Part shown: in pieces, positions 1-11,588 of the stretch
Position numbering within the stretch: position 1 is the stretch's first letter
How the letters are laid out: each line of letters starts with the position of its first letter
NCBI GenBank assembly: GCA_004335835.1
Contig: RWJK01001539.1
Location: 33,896-97,895 of the forward strand
From: Scenedesmus sp. ARA3
Taxonomy: Eukaryota; Chlorophyta; Chlorophyceae; Sphaeropleales; Scenedesmaceae
DNA: 64,000 bases
Direction of reading: 5' to 3'
Translations under genes and position numbers: made by a program
Notes under the pieces: generated by a model
The model's input: only the letters and a program-made list of their open reading frames with translations
What the model was told of the DNA's origin: nothing
The model's database searches: none

Positions 1-3000
1 TATGTGCTGCCAGCCACAGCCAAAGATGATGTGCTCTTCTACAGCGCCTCCCCGCTCAGCGTTGCCGCGCTGCAGGGCCTGCTGGCCAACGACGTCAACC
101 CGGCGAGCTGCGTGGCCAAGGGCGCGGCGCTGACGGTGGCACGCATAACACCAGCCGCCAGCGGCACGGCTACGGTGCGCAACCTGATGCATTGCAGCAA
201 CGTCGCAAAGTTACTCAATGCCACTACAAACTATGGCATCTACAAACCTTTGTGATGCATCAGCAGTGGCTGAACTGCAGTTGCCACGCCAGAGTGCCCT
301 TTGTGCATTGCATGTGTTGGTGGCTGAGGCCCATGACCATTGATGCATGTCAACATGAATCTGGGTGTGGGCTTCTTGCTGTTCAGGTGAACCCTGCTGG
401 GGACCTGACATACACTGTCACCTCTGCTACCCCCCAAGATGACAGCTTCAAGTACCAGGTCACAGGTGAGCCCGCACAGGTCCCACAACAGATCCTGCTG
501 CCTTGCAAGAAAGCCACGGACTGCCACGCACAATACACAGAACCTGTGTGTGCGAGAAGCAACGGACTGCCACGCACAATAAACATAACCTGTGCGCGCT
601 AACCGCTCACAGGACCAGCAGCCAAGCTTTGACAGCTTTTCCACACAGCTCTGCACGTCGTCTAGCTGCGCCACATGTCTGCATGGTGTGCTGGCTGTTG
701 AGGCATGCTGTCAGGCCTCCGGGGTGTTTGCCGCGGCATGAGATGCAGCTGCATACATGCTCTGCTCTTGCAGCCTGGTAACCTCTTATCGCCTGCATGC
801 GGCTTATCTGCTGCTGAGCTGTACTGCCTGCTTGCTGTGTACACGCAGACTGCAACGGCCAGACCAGCACTGCAACCGTTATTTTGAAGTATGTGCTGCC
901 AGTGGCGGTCACGGATGACACCTACAAGTATTCAGCCTCGCCTCTCACAGTGGCAGCAGCAGCAGGGCTGCTGGCCAATGATGTAAACCCACCCAACTGT
1001 GCTGCTCAGGGCAAGCCCCTCACTGCTGTCAGGACTACTGCAGCAGCCAGTGGAAATGTTGTGGTGAGAAGCAGCATTGCTGCTGCTGCCAGCTGGCAGC
1101 TACACAGGGTCGCTGCACAATCATTGCGGCACGACAATGGTTTTCTTGCTGTTGCTTCCTCACCCTGGAGAGGCTGGAGTGTGATATAGTAATTTCGTAG
1201 TGCAGACTCTGCAAGCCCTTGACAGGGGCAGTACTGGCGGCTCTTGAGCAGAAACCAATGCGAGAGGGCGTTGAGTTGGCAGCTGCACAAGCAGCTATGC
1301 CATAGCTCAATAATGCTACGCATCAGACCCTTGGCATGGTAGAGCAACTTTACTCAAGCGCAGCCAGCTACTGTCATGCCATGCGCTGCCCCATTGCCCT
1401 GCTGCAGGTCAACCCCGCGGGAGACTTTGTGTACACCTCCACCAGCGCAACTCCCATCGATGACAGCTTCAAGTACGCAGCAACAGGTGCGGTTCTTCTC
1501 CAAATGCAACCAACCCTGCACCCCACCTGGTTGCACTTGCTGTGTAAAGTACGCAACATTTACGTACGGGTGCCACTGTTGCTGCAAGTGTCACACTCAC
1601 ACTGCTGCACCCACACCTTACATTGAGCCGAAGAAACTGTACACATATGCTCAGTTGCTGCTGCACTCGTCGGATTGTGCTGCATCTGTTTATGCAGACT
1701 GCCTGGGTAACGTCAAGACAGGCACAGTCACGCTGCAGTTTGTGCAGGCTGTTGTGGCCAAGCCGGACCAGTTCTTCTACTATGCCAGCCCTGTCACCTT
1801 CCCCGCAAGCGCTGGCCTGCTGCAGAATGATGTCGTACCCGGCACCTGCGCACAAACGACGCCAACGTTCGCAGTTGTCACACCACCGACCAGTGGCTCT
1901 GTTGTGGTGCGTGGTACAGCCCTGTGGAGTATTCATAGCGCCATTTTATGCATTGCTGCCAATGCATGCAGAGAGCACAAGCCTCATGCCCACAGGCATC
2001 TGGCTTGCTGCTCTTTTGGCAATGCCATTGTGCAATGCCGGCAGAACAATGCATGGTGCCAGAAGGTGCACGAAAGGTGCCACGTGGCTCTGCATGCTGC
2101 TGGGCTGCACACACCCTGATGAGATAATGATGGCCTGCTGCTATGTAGGTGGGCACGGGTGGCAGTGTCACTTACACCTCAACATCAGCTACACCCGTCA
2201 CCGATAAGTTCACGTACAAGGTGAGCTGACAGCATACAACGCATATATTGCAGAAACATGCCGCAATTTTACAATCCTGTCATTGTCTTCACCACTAGGG
2301 CTACTGGTGGCTCAATACGAGCTGCCATACACTGTTGCTGTTGCAACCCTGCAAGTGCATTGCAAGCCACTGCTGTGATTGACTGTTTTGGACATGCCCC
2401 CCTGCCTTTGCAAGTGCACCATCACACCGTGTTGTGTGTGCTGTTTGCAGGTCACAGACTGCAACGGGCAGACCAGCACAGCAGAAGCACAGCTGGTGTT
2501 TGAGCAGCCGATTGTTGCCAAAGTGGACGCATACAGCTACAGCACATCCCCGCTGACCGTCACTGCTGCCAATGGCCTGCTTAACAATGATGCTGTGCCA
2601 CCCTCATGTGCTGGCATTGCACCTACCTTTGCTGTGGCTACACCGCCAGCAAGTGGCACGGTGGTGGTGAGTAACAATGTGTTTCAAACCAGCTGCACGT
2701 AGGCTTTAAGCGCAGCTGTTTCTGATATGAACTTTGCACATTCTGTTCAAGTGAACGTAACTCTCACATGTTGCCCAGCAAAGCTGTGCGACCAGAAGTT
2801 CACAAGCGAGTACATCCAAGCTGTCAAGCATTACCAGCAAGCATCACACCTCAGGATACTATTGCGTGTGTTGCTGCTGCTTCTGCTGCTGCTTACTGCC
2901 CTGCACTGCAGCTGAGTAATACTGGTGGAGGATTTGTGTTCACCTCCGGCACGCCAGCAACTCCTGTGACAGACAAGTTCACATACAAGGTGGGTACAGC

Positions 3001-6000
3001 CGGCCTCCAAACGCACGTCGCATCCAACAGGACAACTCCCAGCCGCGTTTTGCCATGCAACCAGTGCCGGTGCTGTGGGCAGATGAGTAACATTCTTTGT
3101 GCACAACTGCAAAGGTTGCCTACCTGCATTGCAGCAGCCGTAGCACAGCACTTGCTGCGAGCGCCTGCACGAGCTGCAGCTCTGCTGCACACAGAGCTGA
3201 GCATGATGGGCGGCACCGTTAGCACATGCTGTCAGTAGCGTGATGTTAGGCGCCGTGAAGCCTGGTCTACACCTGGTCAAGGAGCATGGGGTATCCTCAT
3301 TGTCACACACACACCCTCCCTTAACTTACGCGGGTGGCGATTTTGAACACAACACGCGCAGCTCATTCATTCATTTATCCTACACCTGGCCATCATGCAA
3401 CACTCCATGCTTCTGTCACTCCCTCTCAGGTGACTGACTGCCACGGCCAGTCCAGCACAGCAACAGTGGACCTCACCTTTGAGCAGCCCATCGTGGCCAA
3501 CCCAGATGCCTTCACCTACACAGCATCACCCCTGGTCATCCCTGCATCAGCAGGGCTGCTGCTCAATGACATCAACCCAGCCTCCTGCGCAGCCAGCCCT
3601 CCCACCTTCAGCGTGGATACGCCCGCAACCAAGGGCACAGTGCTGGTGAGTGGGCCGCCGCAGCGGCTGCATACGTGGCGGATTTACACACATGTCCTGT
3701 GCGCAACACTCTCCACAGCACTCTGCACAAGCTGTTTGGCTGTTGTGGTAGTGCTGCATGCAGCAGCTGTTGGCACACGTGTAGACTACACGTATTGCAT
3801 AGTGTTTCGCATCAGGCTGCCAGAATTAATGAGTTTTTGCGTGCTGCCGGTTGGATCAGTCCTCACAGGGAACATGACACCGGTGTGCTTTTGATCGCTC
3901 ATTCAATGACTTTACACGGCCCTTCTCTCAGGCTCTCCAGCCAGCAGCCTTTCGGGGCCCTTTGCGCAATGCACATGGGCAGCTGTCTTATGCGAGCTAC
4001 GCTCTTGCGGGGATGCAGTGTCCCTTAAAATCTCTGTCGCCAAGCTTTTCCTGCTGTGTTTGATGTGTTCTTGTCTGATTTGTGCCCTGCAGCTGTCCAA
4101 CACTGGAGGCGGCTTCACGTACACCTCTTCATCCACGCCGCCCGCAACCGACAGCTTCAAGTACAAGGTGTGCGGTGCTATGGCTGTCTTGTTGCTAGAT
4201 GTGTGAGGTTCAAGCAGATACAGCTGCGGAGCAGCAGCAGCAGCAGTAGTCTGACTGCAGCGCATGCTAGCGCTGTTGTGTTTCAACAGCAGGCTGCCTT
4301 GTGCTGGAGCAAGTTGTCACTGTGCTGCAGCACAGTGCTATGTTTTGTACTTGACTTAATTCCTCACTCGTCTGCGCTTGAGCATTACTGACCAAGTGCT
4401 CAGAATCTGTTGCGTCTGCCGCGCCCACCAGGTGACCGACTGCCACGGCCAGACTGCAGTGGCAACAGCAACCCTCACTTACGCACCACCCATCGTCGCA
4501 ACAGCAGACGCGTACATCTTCCACAAGGCCCCATACACCGTGGATGCAGCAAACGGCCTGCTCAAGAACGATGCAGTGCCCCTGGCATGCGCCGCCACGC
4601 CTCCCACATTCAGGGTGGTCACGCCCCCTGCCCAGGGCACTGTGGTCATCACAGCTGGCGGTGCATTCACATACACATCCACCTCAGCAGTGCCTGTCAC
4701 TGACTCGTTCACTTATGAGGTGAGTTGGCGGCGCCAGGCCCTGACCAAATGATCTGCCAATTGAAGCAGCAGCGTTTGATTGGTTGAACAGCCGGCACTG
4801 ACAGAAGTGGTTTGCTTGAAACAAGAGCAGCCCAGATGTGTGCTGACGTATGCCATGTTCTGTTGTCAGCAGCACAGCCTGCTGCCAGCACAACACTGAG
4901 CCCCACTTGCCGTATTGGCGGCCCTCTCAGAGCCAGCGATAGCATCGTTAGCGCAATCATTGCACCTCAACACTACGACACCCTGGCCAGAGTGCACAGC
5001 AGCACCTCACCATCTCCTCACCTCTCCTACCATATCTTGCTGCCCTGCCCAGGTCACCGACTGCAACGGAGGCAAGTCTACAGCCACGGCAGCGCTCACA
5101 TACGAGCCTCCAGGCAAGGCAGTTGCAGACACCTTCACATACAGCAAGAGCCCATTGAGCCTGACTGCACTCAAGGGAGTGCTGGCCAATGATGTGAACA
5201 ACCCCACATGTGCATCACAGGGCAAGCCGCTGAAGGTCACTGCCTGGAGCACCGCCTCTGCTGGCAATGTTGCGGTGAGCGCTGCATACCTTGGGGCATG
5301 TAGACAGGGCTGCAGTGGCTTTAGCCGGCACAGGCTGTGCAGTGATAGGCGTATCTGCTGTGTTGGTCAGCACTGCATGACTTTTGGAGTTGCTGGAACC
5401 AGCAAGTGCAGTAGCAAAGCTACAGCAACAGGCGTGTGCTGCACTGGAGAGCTAGTTTGTCTTTATGCTGGGACCGCATGCCTGCTATGAGCTACAGCAC
5501 CCAACAAAAGCAGCAGCACCTGGAAGTGTTTTGGTGTGCACCAGCTCTGCTGCATGACCAGTGGCATGCCGTACACACAGAGGTTCCCCTGGAGTGGTAT
5601 GTCCGTGTATGACAGCATGGGCTGATATGCTTGTGGCTTCCTACTTCATCTGGTATCTGTCACATTGGATGCCAGTTAAACTCACTGATTTAACCCCTGC
5701 ATCTGTCTGGCACCGCCACTGCAGGGTGCTGCTGATGGTGGCTTCATCTACACCACGGCACCCACCACTCCCCTGACGGCGCCACAGGATGACACTTTCA
5801 CATACACCGTTCAGGACTGGTGAGATGCAGCGACAGCGCCCTGGCTGGTGGCTGAGGTAGCTTCAAATTGACGGCAACATTTAATGCATTTGCATGAAAA
5901 ACCCTTATATTTGCTTCATGCATCATGATGGTTGAAAGGTGGTGCCTGTGAGCAGAGCCGGCTTGTGACATCCACATTCTGTGCACTGGCAAACACATGC

Positions 6001-7397
6001 CCTGCATGCAGCCCTCCTGCATACAGCTCCACCATCCCTTCAAAGATCATAGCCACATATAGTGTACACTTGCATGCAGCATCAGGCCCAGAACGTAGCG
6101 CCGCCTGAGGCCTGCACTGACGTTGCCACTGCGCTGCATGCTGCTGCGCTGCGCTCCTGCAGCTTTGGCAACACTGACACGGCAACGGTGAGCTCAGTGT
6201 ATAGCTGTGCACTGTGGCTGCCTCAACCAAAACATCAGTAGCAATGCCTCTGCACGATTCCTTTGGCAGCAACACTGTGCAGCATATGATGGGTTTGTCA
6301 GCTCTTCATCAACTGCAAGTGAAACACCGTGCGTCTGGTGCAGCAATGCCGGGCCAGCATCCTGCTCATGCCTTGCCAGCAGCTAACACCAGCTGGACAT
6401 GCAGCGCACATGGCTCCTCCAGCGCTGGCAGCCATAGTGCAGCTGGCCACTGCGCCTGCACCTTTGAATTACGTGGCCACTCAGCACTGCAAAGCCTCTC
6501 CTGCAGTGTTCCGTACACAGTAGTACTTTGTCTTCTGCTGCTGCTGCTGCTACTGCTGCTGCTGCTGCTATTGCCCACACCAGGTGACGCTCAAGTACAT
6601 CAAGCCTGGCGTGGCGCTGCCAGACTTCTACGAGGTCAAGACCACAGCCACGCAGGCCAGCCCCATGATCGTGCTGCCCCTGGGCCAGCCAGGCGGCACA
6701 GACCCCAAGGGGGTGCTGTTCAATGACGTCAACGCACCCAGCTGCACCGCGCCGCTGACGGCTGTGCTGGGCACCACAGCCACACCCAAGTTTGGCATTG
6801 TCACACTGAATGTAAGTGTAGGGATTTGCAGGCAGCCAGTCCGCTGCTTTTTGTGCATATGGTGCACGAATGAACTCATGAGAAGTCGCTGCCCTGACGC
6901 CTGCTGGGCAGATGCTTTCATGCTTGCGGCCGCAGCAAGACAGCTCGCAGGGCCACCAGCAACCTGCACGCATGTTGCAACTATGCCTTTTGTCCTGGGT
7001 TCACGCATTGACACTGGTCAGCAGCCACTTGCTCACTGTGTTGCTATATCAACAGTGTTGCTAAAACTGGTGCTGTGTGTGTTCTTATGCTGCAGGCTGA
7101 TGGAGGCTACACCTACACACCAAATGAGACGCCCAGCAGGGCCACCAAGGACACCATTGACACCTTCTCCTACTATGTCGTGGACTGTGAGTGCAAGATG
7201 CAGGATCCTTTGGATGCCTTGTCAGCTTTACCGTGTTGTAGGCATTATGGCCAGCTACAACATTGAGTGTGGCAGATGGACAACCAAGGCATTGGACATG
7301 TCAGCATGGATGCCAACAGCATGGACGCCTACAGCATGGATGCCGCTCATCTGCTGCTGGTTCTCTCACAGCATCAGTGTCAATCTTATGCTGCTGC

Positions 7398-7445
<48 letters not shown>

Positions 7446-7513
7446 ACCCCATTTTCTTTGCAGGCAACGGCAACAAGTCGGATGAGGTCATTGTGCAGCT
7501 CAAGTATGCTTGA
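1..7513 (+). CDS. Cadherin-like (Big_9/VCBS-type) tandem-repeat protein, 5' truncated
   Basis: C-terminal 803 residues of a larger protein; the 5' end lies outside the window. Exons: <1-174, 387-465, 849-1063, 1408-1486, 1698-1906, 2149-2220, 2451-2666, 2912-2989, 3430-3645, 4093-4167, 4432-4719, 5053-5274, 5725-5819, 6163-6187, 6584-6811, 7096-7186, 7464-7513 (TGA). Eight repeats of about 95 residues carry the hallmarks of cadherin-like beta-sandwich repeats: D.Y.YS.SPL.V.A..GLL.NDV.P, then TPP.SGTVVV, GGFTYTS, TDSFTYKV. Each repeat also has two conserved cysteines (in P.SCA and in TDCNGQ), which bacterial relatives generally lack and which suggest one disulfide per repeat. An exon pair (about 215 + 75 nt) usually encodes one repeat; repeat 6 is a single exon. 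Likely extracellular or cell-wall, as inferred from the domain. No transmembrane segment is visible at the C-terminus (ends QLKYA). The repeat identification is firm; the function is unknown. Confidence 0.85.
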
Positions 7514-9037
7514 TGGGCGTGTGCATGCCGTGCTCGGCGGAATGGTGATGGCGGCCCCACACAATGGCAGGCACAAGGGTGTCACCACCCTGCCTCTTGA
7601 CTGCTCCTAATCGCATGATGTGGCGAAGCTGTGTCCAGATGTGTTGGTGCTGCTGTGATCACAGCACTGCGTATTACTTGGTTTTGCTTTCAATGTTTGT
7701 GCGTGTGATGGGCTGACTCCATAGCATTGCATTCCTGTGTGTGGCGGGCTGTACTTCCATCTCAGTATGCCAAACATGACCTATGCGTCACCGCTAGGTC
7801 ATGGCCATGGCGGGGTGTTGCCTGGATTGAGCAGGTGATCAGAACTGCACGTGATGGGGGTTGCAATGAATGCATAGATCGATGGGTACTATGTTTTTGA
7901 CAGGTACATGCAGTACTCTCTTGTGTGTGCAGGGCAAGGCTGTTGACGTGCTACTGCGTTGCACAGTCAGCCTACACATGGAGGCGTAACATTGGTTGTG
8001 TCACCTTACTGTGCGTGGGTGTGTGATGTGTCAGCCTGCGGGGGCATGCGCTGGTGGCGCTAGTGGTGCGGCATGCTCCGCAGCAACATTCTGCTTCAAA
8101 GCTTTCAATGCTGCAGTAACAGTGCTTCAACAGCTTGCAGAAAACCAGCTGATGCAGTGCTGCCAGTGTTGTGGGTGGCGTGATGGGGGATGCAGCTAGA
8201 ACGCTTGCTGCTGTGGGCAGTGAAGCCCGCTTGTTACTGAAGAGGCACTGGTACGGAGCAAATACGTGATGTGGCAAGAGACTCGCACAGGTCTGGCAGA
8301 TGATGTGGCAGCTCTGCCTTGACTGCGTGTGCTGGTGTTTCATTTTTGGTGATTTCAAAAGGTGTTCTGCTGGGTGTGCAGAGTCACCAAAACGATGTTT
8401 AGGAAACAGAGGAGGCTTGTGCCAGGCAACCATCGGGCTGGTCTATCAGCAGCAGGTCAACCGCGTGTTCAGGCGTAGGCTTTTACTGCCTTTTCAGCAG
8501 GAGGCAACCTTGTGCTTTTTTGGGCGGTGCCTTGTTTGCCATCCTCCCCCGTTTCATTGGCAACTGCTTGCTTTGCTGTTGCCAGGGTTGGTATGAATGT
8601 GGCTGGCTGCTATGTGTCCCTGTGCAATTTGATATGAACTGCTTGATCGATGGCTTGGAAGTATAGAAGGGCGGCTGCCATGGCACGTTGTGCATCAGCT
8701 AGCAGTCAAAGGCCACAGCTGTACAGCCTTGGCTGCTGCGCGCAGCTGCTACCTGCCCAGGCCATGCCGCAGCTGGCAGCTGCTGCAGCAATGTCTGATT
8801 CAATGCTGTGGTGCCAGGGCCTGGTGATTGACCCCTTTCCTGAGCAGCAGCTTATGGCATGCTGCAGCTGCTTTGGAAGGAAATTTTCTGGAGGGGTGCT
8901 TGTATGGCAGCCCAGGGACTAGGAGACAGCCTATGACTCGTTGCTTTTGGTGTCATTGCAGGGGGTGGTGTTTTGCCCTTGGCACCTTCTTCATTCTTTG
9001 AAGCTGAGGCATGTAATCATGGCTTGCAGCTGATGCA

Positions 9038-9205
9038 ATGACAGCTTTGATTGCTGGTGTAATGGTGGCTTTGATTGCTGGTGCAACGGCAGCCTTGATT
9101 GCTGGTGCAATGGCAGCCTTGATTGCTGGTGCAATGGCAGCCTTGATTGCTGATGCAACGGCAGCTTCGAACGCTGGTGCAATGGCAGCTTTGATTGCTG
9201 ATGCA
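9038..9205. repeat. 24-bp minisatellite, seven units
   Basis: Seven contiguous 24-bp units of the form atggcagccttgattgctgg plus tgca, with 1-5 differences between units. The length is a multiple of three, so the plus strand stays open through the array and would read as an 8-residue Ala/Leu/Ile repeat. The minus strand also stays open, as a Gln/Leu/Pro/His repeat. Openness on both strands argues for a minisatellite rather than a protein. Confidence 0.9.
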
Positions 9206-9672
9206 GCGCTGGTGCCAGGAGGCAGCTCATCGCACCTGGAGCCGAGTCATGTTGAATGAATATGGAATTTGTGTGGACTGCTTAACGTTTGCGATTGCAG
9301 CTGCATACCAACAGCCGCCGGCTCAGAGCACAAGCGCTTAATAGTGTGCTGTGCAATGCAGGACCCTGCATCCGCACGCGCGCGGTTTTCAAGTGCTTTG
9401 GATTTGGGCGCAATCTTGTGCTGTTGCACCTCTTGGACTGTGCTGTGTAGAAAGGCTGCTGCTGCCCAGGAGTGCAGATCTTTGGCTGGGCAACAGCAGG
9501 GGTGTGCCTGGACCGCTCTTTTTTGCTGGCGCACTCTGCTGCTACTCAGCACACGGCTGCAGGGCAGAGCAGGGTTCAATTGGAGGAATGGCGGCAAAGG
9601 GCAATAATGCGTGCATGGCAGCTTGCCATGCTCATGCTTTTAGGGCCTCTGAGCGCCTTGCTGGCACAAGAA

Positions 9673-9811
9673 GCATGACGGCTGTGTTTTCAGGGGTGCA
9701 ATCCATATACATATGCTTGCAACATGGCAGTCCTCAAGGGCGCCAGAACCCCTCTCTGGCACTTGAGCGTGATGGCTATGTTTTCAAGGAGCAAATCTAT
9801 ATGTATGTGTG
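9673..9811. repeat. Imperfect tandem duplication
   Basis: Two diverged copies of about 46 bp start at 9673 (gcatgacggctgtgttttca) and 9766 (gagcgtgatggctatgtttt). The spacing is about 93 bp. No coding role is visible. Confidence 0.6.
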
Positions 9812-10579
9812 AGAGGTTTAAACATGGTTAATCTTCAATGCTGGCTACACGCATGCATTCCTGTGGAGACTTGTGTGGGCTGCTCTTACTTGTAGTGAGT
9901 GTGTTACCATGGAGATATGTTCGAATGACTTGCGACTGACCAGTGTGTGTGATGCAGCAGCAGAACATGTTCACCTGCTATGCACAGGTGACAAACTGTG
10001 CTGACAGTGTGCTTGGAAACTGCTGTGCGCCACATCTGCAACAGCACACACATGGCCTTGTTTGTTGATGGACTGTGGCTGAACATGCCCTGCCACAAGG
10101 TGGCAGCAGCTGCAGATGAGTTGTATGGTATGTGCTGACACTGGCCTTGGTGTCAGCGGTGCCGCGCTGAATGCATGTGTCTGCTGTGCAGCACAAAGTA
10201 AATGTCATTGTGTGTACAAGGCACATGCACTAATGCAACTGTCAGCGTTGCAGGCTACTAGTATGATATTGGCTGCTTCCTGCCTCAAATGAACATGTAC
10301 TGTGAGAATGAGATGCACTTGGGCTTGACCTGGGACTCAGATGCCAGGGCATGCCAAACACTGGGGTTGGCTTGACAGGCTGTGTATTGTTGCGTTTGCT
10401 GCACAAGCACAGCCAGTGCTGCTTGTGGAGTGGAGGCCAGGTCAGCGCGGCTGTTGCAAGGCCACGCAGGCTTCGTGCTGATGCATGGGGGTGTGTTGGG
10501 TAATACTAGAGCGGCAAGGGCGTGTGCAGGGCGCTCAAAAACCATGAGAGTGCGGTGTGAGCAGCACCAAGCAATGCAT

Positions 10580-10646
10580 ACATTACATTACATTACATTA
10601 CATGCTCCACTCAACGAGGAGTGGGAACCCCAGTCAGGAGCCAACG
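10580..10646 (-). mobile_element. Retroposon 3' tail, copy 1 (hairpin plus TGTAA repeats), cut by assembly gap
   Basis: Read on the minus strand, a 22-nt hairpin (10605-10626; stem CCACTC/GAGTGG) is followed by about five TGTAA-type pentamers (10580-10604). Sequence beyond the hairpin differs from copy 2 and then runs into the N gap. The octamer CAATGCAT occurs beside the tail and again at 10738-10745; it could be a target-site duplication, but this is weak. Confidence 0.5.
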
Positions 10647-10675
10647 NNNNNNNNNNNNNNNNNNNNNNNNNNNNN
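10647..10675. other. Assembly gap (29 N)
   Basis: A run of 29 unresolved bases sits between the two hairpin-plus-pentamer tails. The repeat structure probably caused the break, so the distance between flanks should not be trusted. Confidence 0.99.
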
Positions 10676-10830
10676 GAACAACTCATCATCGTCCAAACCG
10701 TCAGACGAAAACGCAGAAAAAAACTCATCAGCATCATCAATGCATTGGTGATGCATATTGAAAGCACAGCTGGCAGCTGGTGCTGTTGTCAGTGTCCTGC
10801 CCTGGGGCAAATTCGAATGTAAGTTGAATC

Positions 10831-11045
10831 ATTACATTACATTACATTACATTACATGCTCCACTCAACGAGGAGTGGGACACAACCAGCCCTGCTGTGA
10901 CTGTGTTGGCGAGCCCCGTTGCTTTTTATGCGTTGAATGGGTTCAACGGCACTGCTGGGAAGTGTTGGGTTGCTAGTTGCGTCGCGGTGGCTGACGGTCA
11001 GCCATAGCCGCATGTCATAGTCCAGCACTAGCCATTGTGCCATGC
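10831..11045 (-). mobile_element. Putative SINE/LINE-derived element, copy 2
   Basis: On the minus strand the 3' end is the same 22-nt hairpin (10859-10880) followed by TGTAA repeats (10831-10858). A stem-loop followed by short terminal repeats is the layout of L2-clade LINE and partner SINE tails; eel UnaL2 uses TGTAA. Near the presumed 5' end the minus strand has TGGCACAATGG (11032-11042), close to an RNA polymerase III A box. A convincing B box is not seen, so a tRNA-derived head is only suggested. The 5' boundary is approximate. Confidence 0.4.
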
Positions 11046-11563
11046 TTGTCCAGCGTACGATGTGGCTCCTGCTGTTCTGTGAAGGCAGCATGCTGAATGA
11101 CTGTAGTCTATAGCTGAATGTAACATAACGTTGTCACAACGGAAAACGTTTTTCCACAAGCATGTCAACCTCTCCGCTGCCGCTGTCGCTGTCACCTCCA
11201 TGCGCTGCTGCGCCACGTGGCGTGCACGGTTGCAGCCGGGTTTTCCTGCTTGCCATGCTGCTGCTGCTGCTGCTGCTGTTCTCTAGCAGCATCTAGGCCA
11301 TTGATGGCTGCTGCACAGAGCAGCCGGCCTCAGCGCCTCACATCAACCGTCCTCTCAAACAGCCGGGTGTTCAAGCTGAGGTAGGCGCCTGCGGCAGTAG
11401 TGGTGCCGAAGGGGTTCCTGCAGGCGCCACGCCAATACAGACAGCGATGCAGATACCAATGAATCAGCTGCCAGAGGGTGCAGAGCGGCTGCACATTAAT
11501 TCGACTGAGTCAGCACAAGGAAGATGCATGCCCAGTCCGGTTGTCACGTGATTTGTACATTTG

Positions 11564-11568
11564 TTACA
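11564..11568 (-). terminator. TGTAA poly(A) signal of the 436-aa gene
   Basis: TGTAA on the minus strand lies 20 nt after the stop codon at 11589. TGTAA is the usual chlorophyte polyadenylation signal. It supports the predicted terminal exon. Confidence 0.65.
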
Positions 11569-11588
11569 TGACAGTGAACAAGAGGCTA

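Larger units (their letters stand above)
7514..11588. other. Gene-poor interval (about 4 kb)
   Basis: No open frame here shows family similarity or a consistent exon chain. The interval contains the 3' flank of the cadherin-like gene, a 24-bp minisatellite, a short imperfect duplication at 9673-9719 and 9766-9811, two retroposon-like tails, an assembly gap, and the 3' flank of the minus-strand gene that ends at 11589. No TGTAA signal was found close behind the TGA at 7513, so the end of that transcript is unresolved. Confidence 0.6.

Noticed and set aside
8991..9259. Octapeptide-repeat protein encoded by the minisatellite
   Set aside because: Both strands are open because the unit is 24 bp; no exon partners or signals support translation.
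10965..11045. A tRNA gene on the minus strand
   Set aside because: An A-box-like sequence is present but no B box or cloverleaf can be drawn; at best a decayed SINE head.
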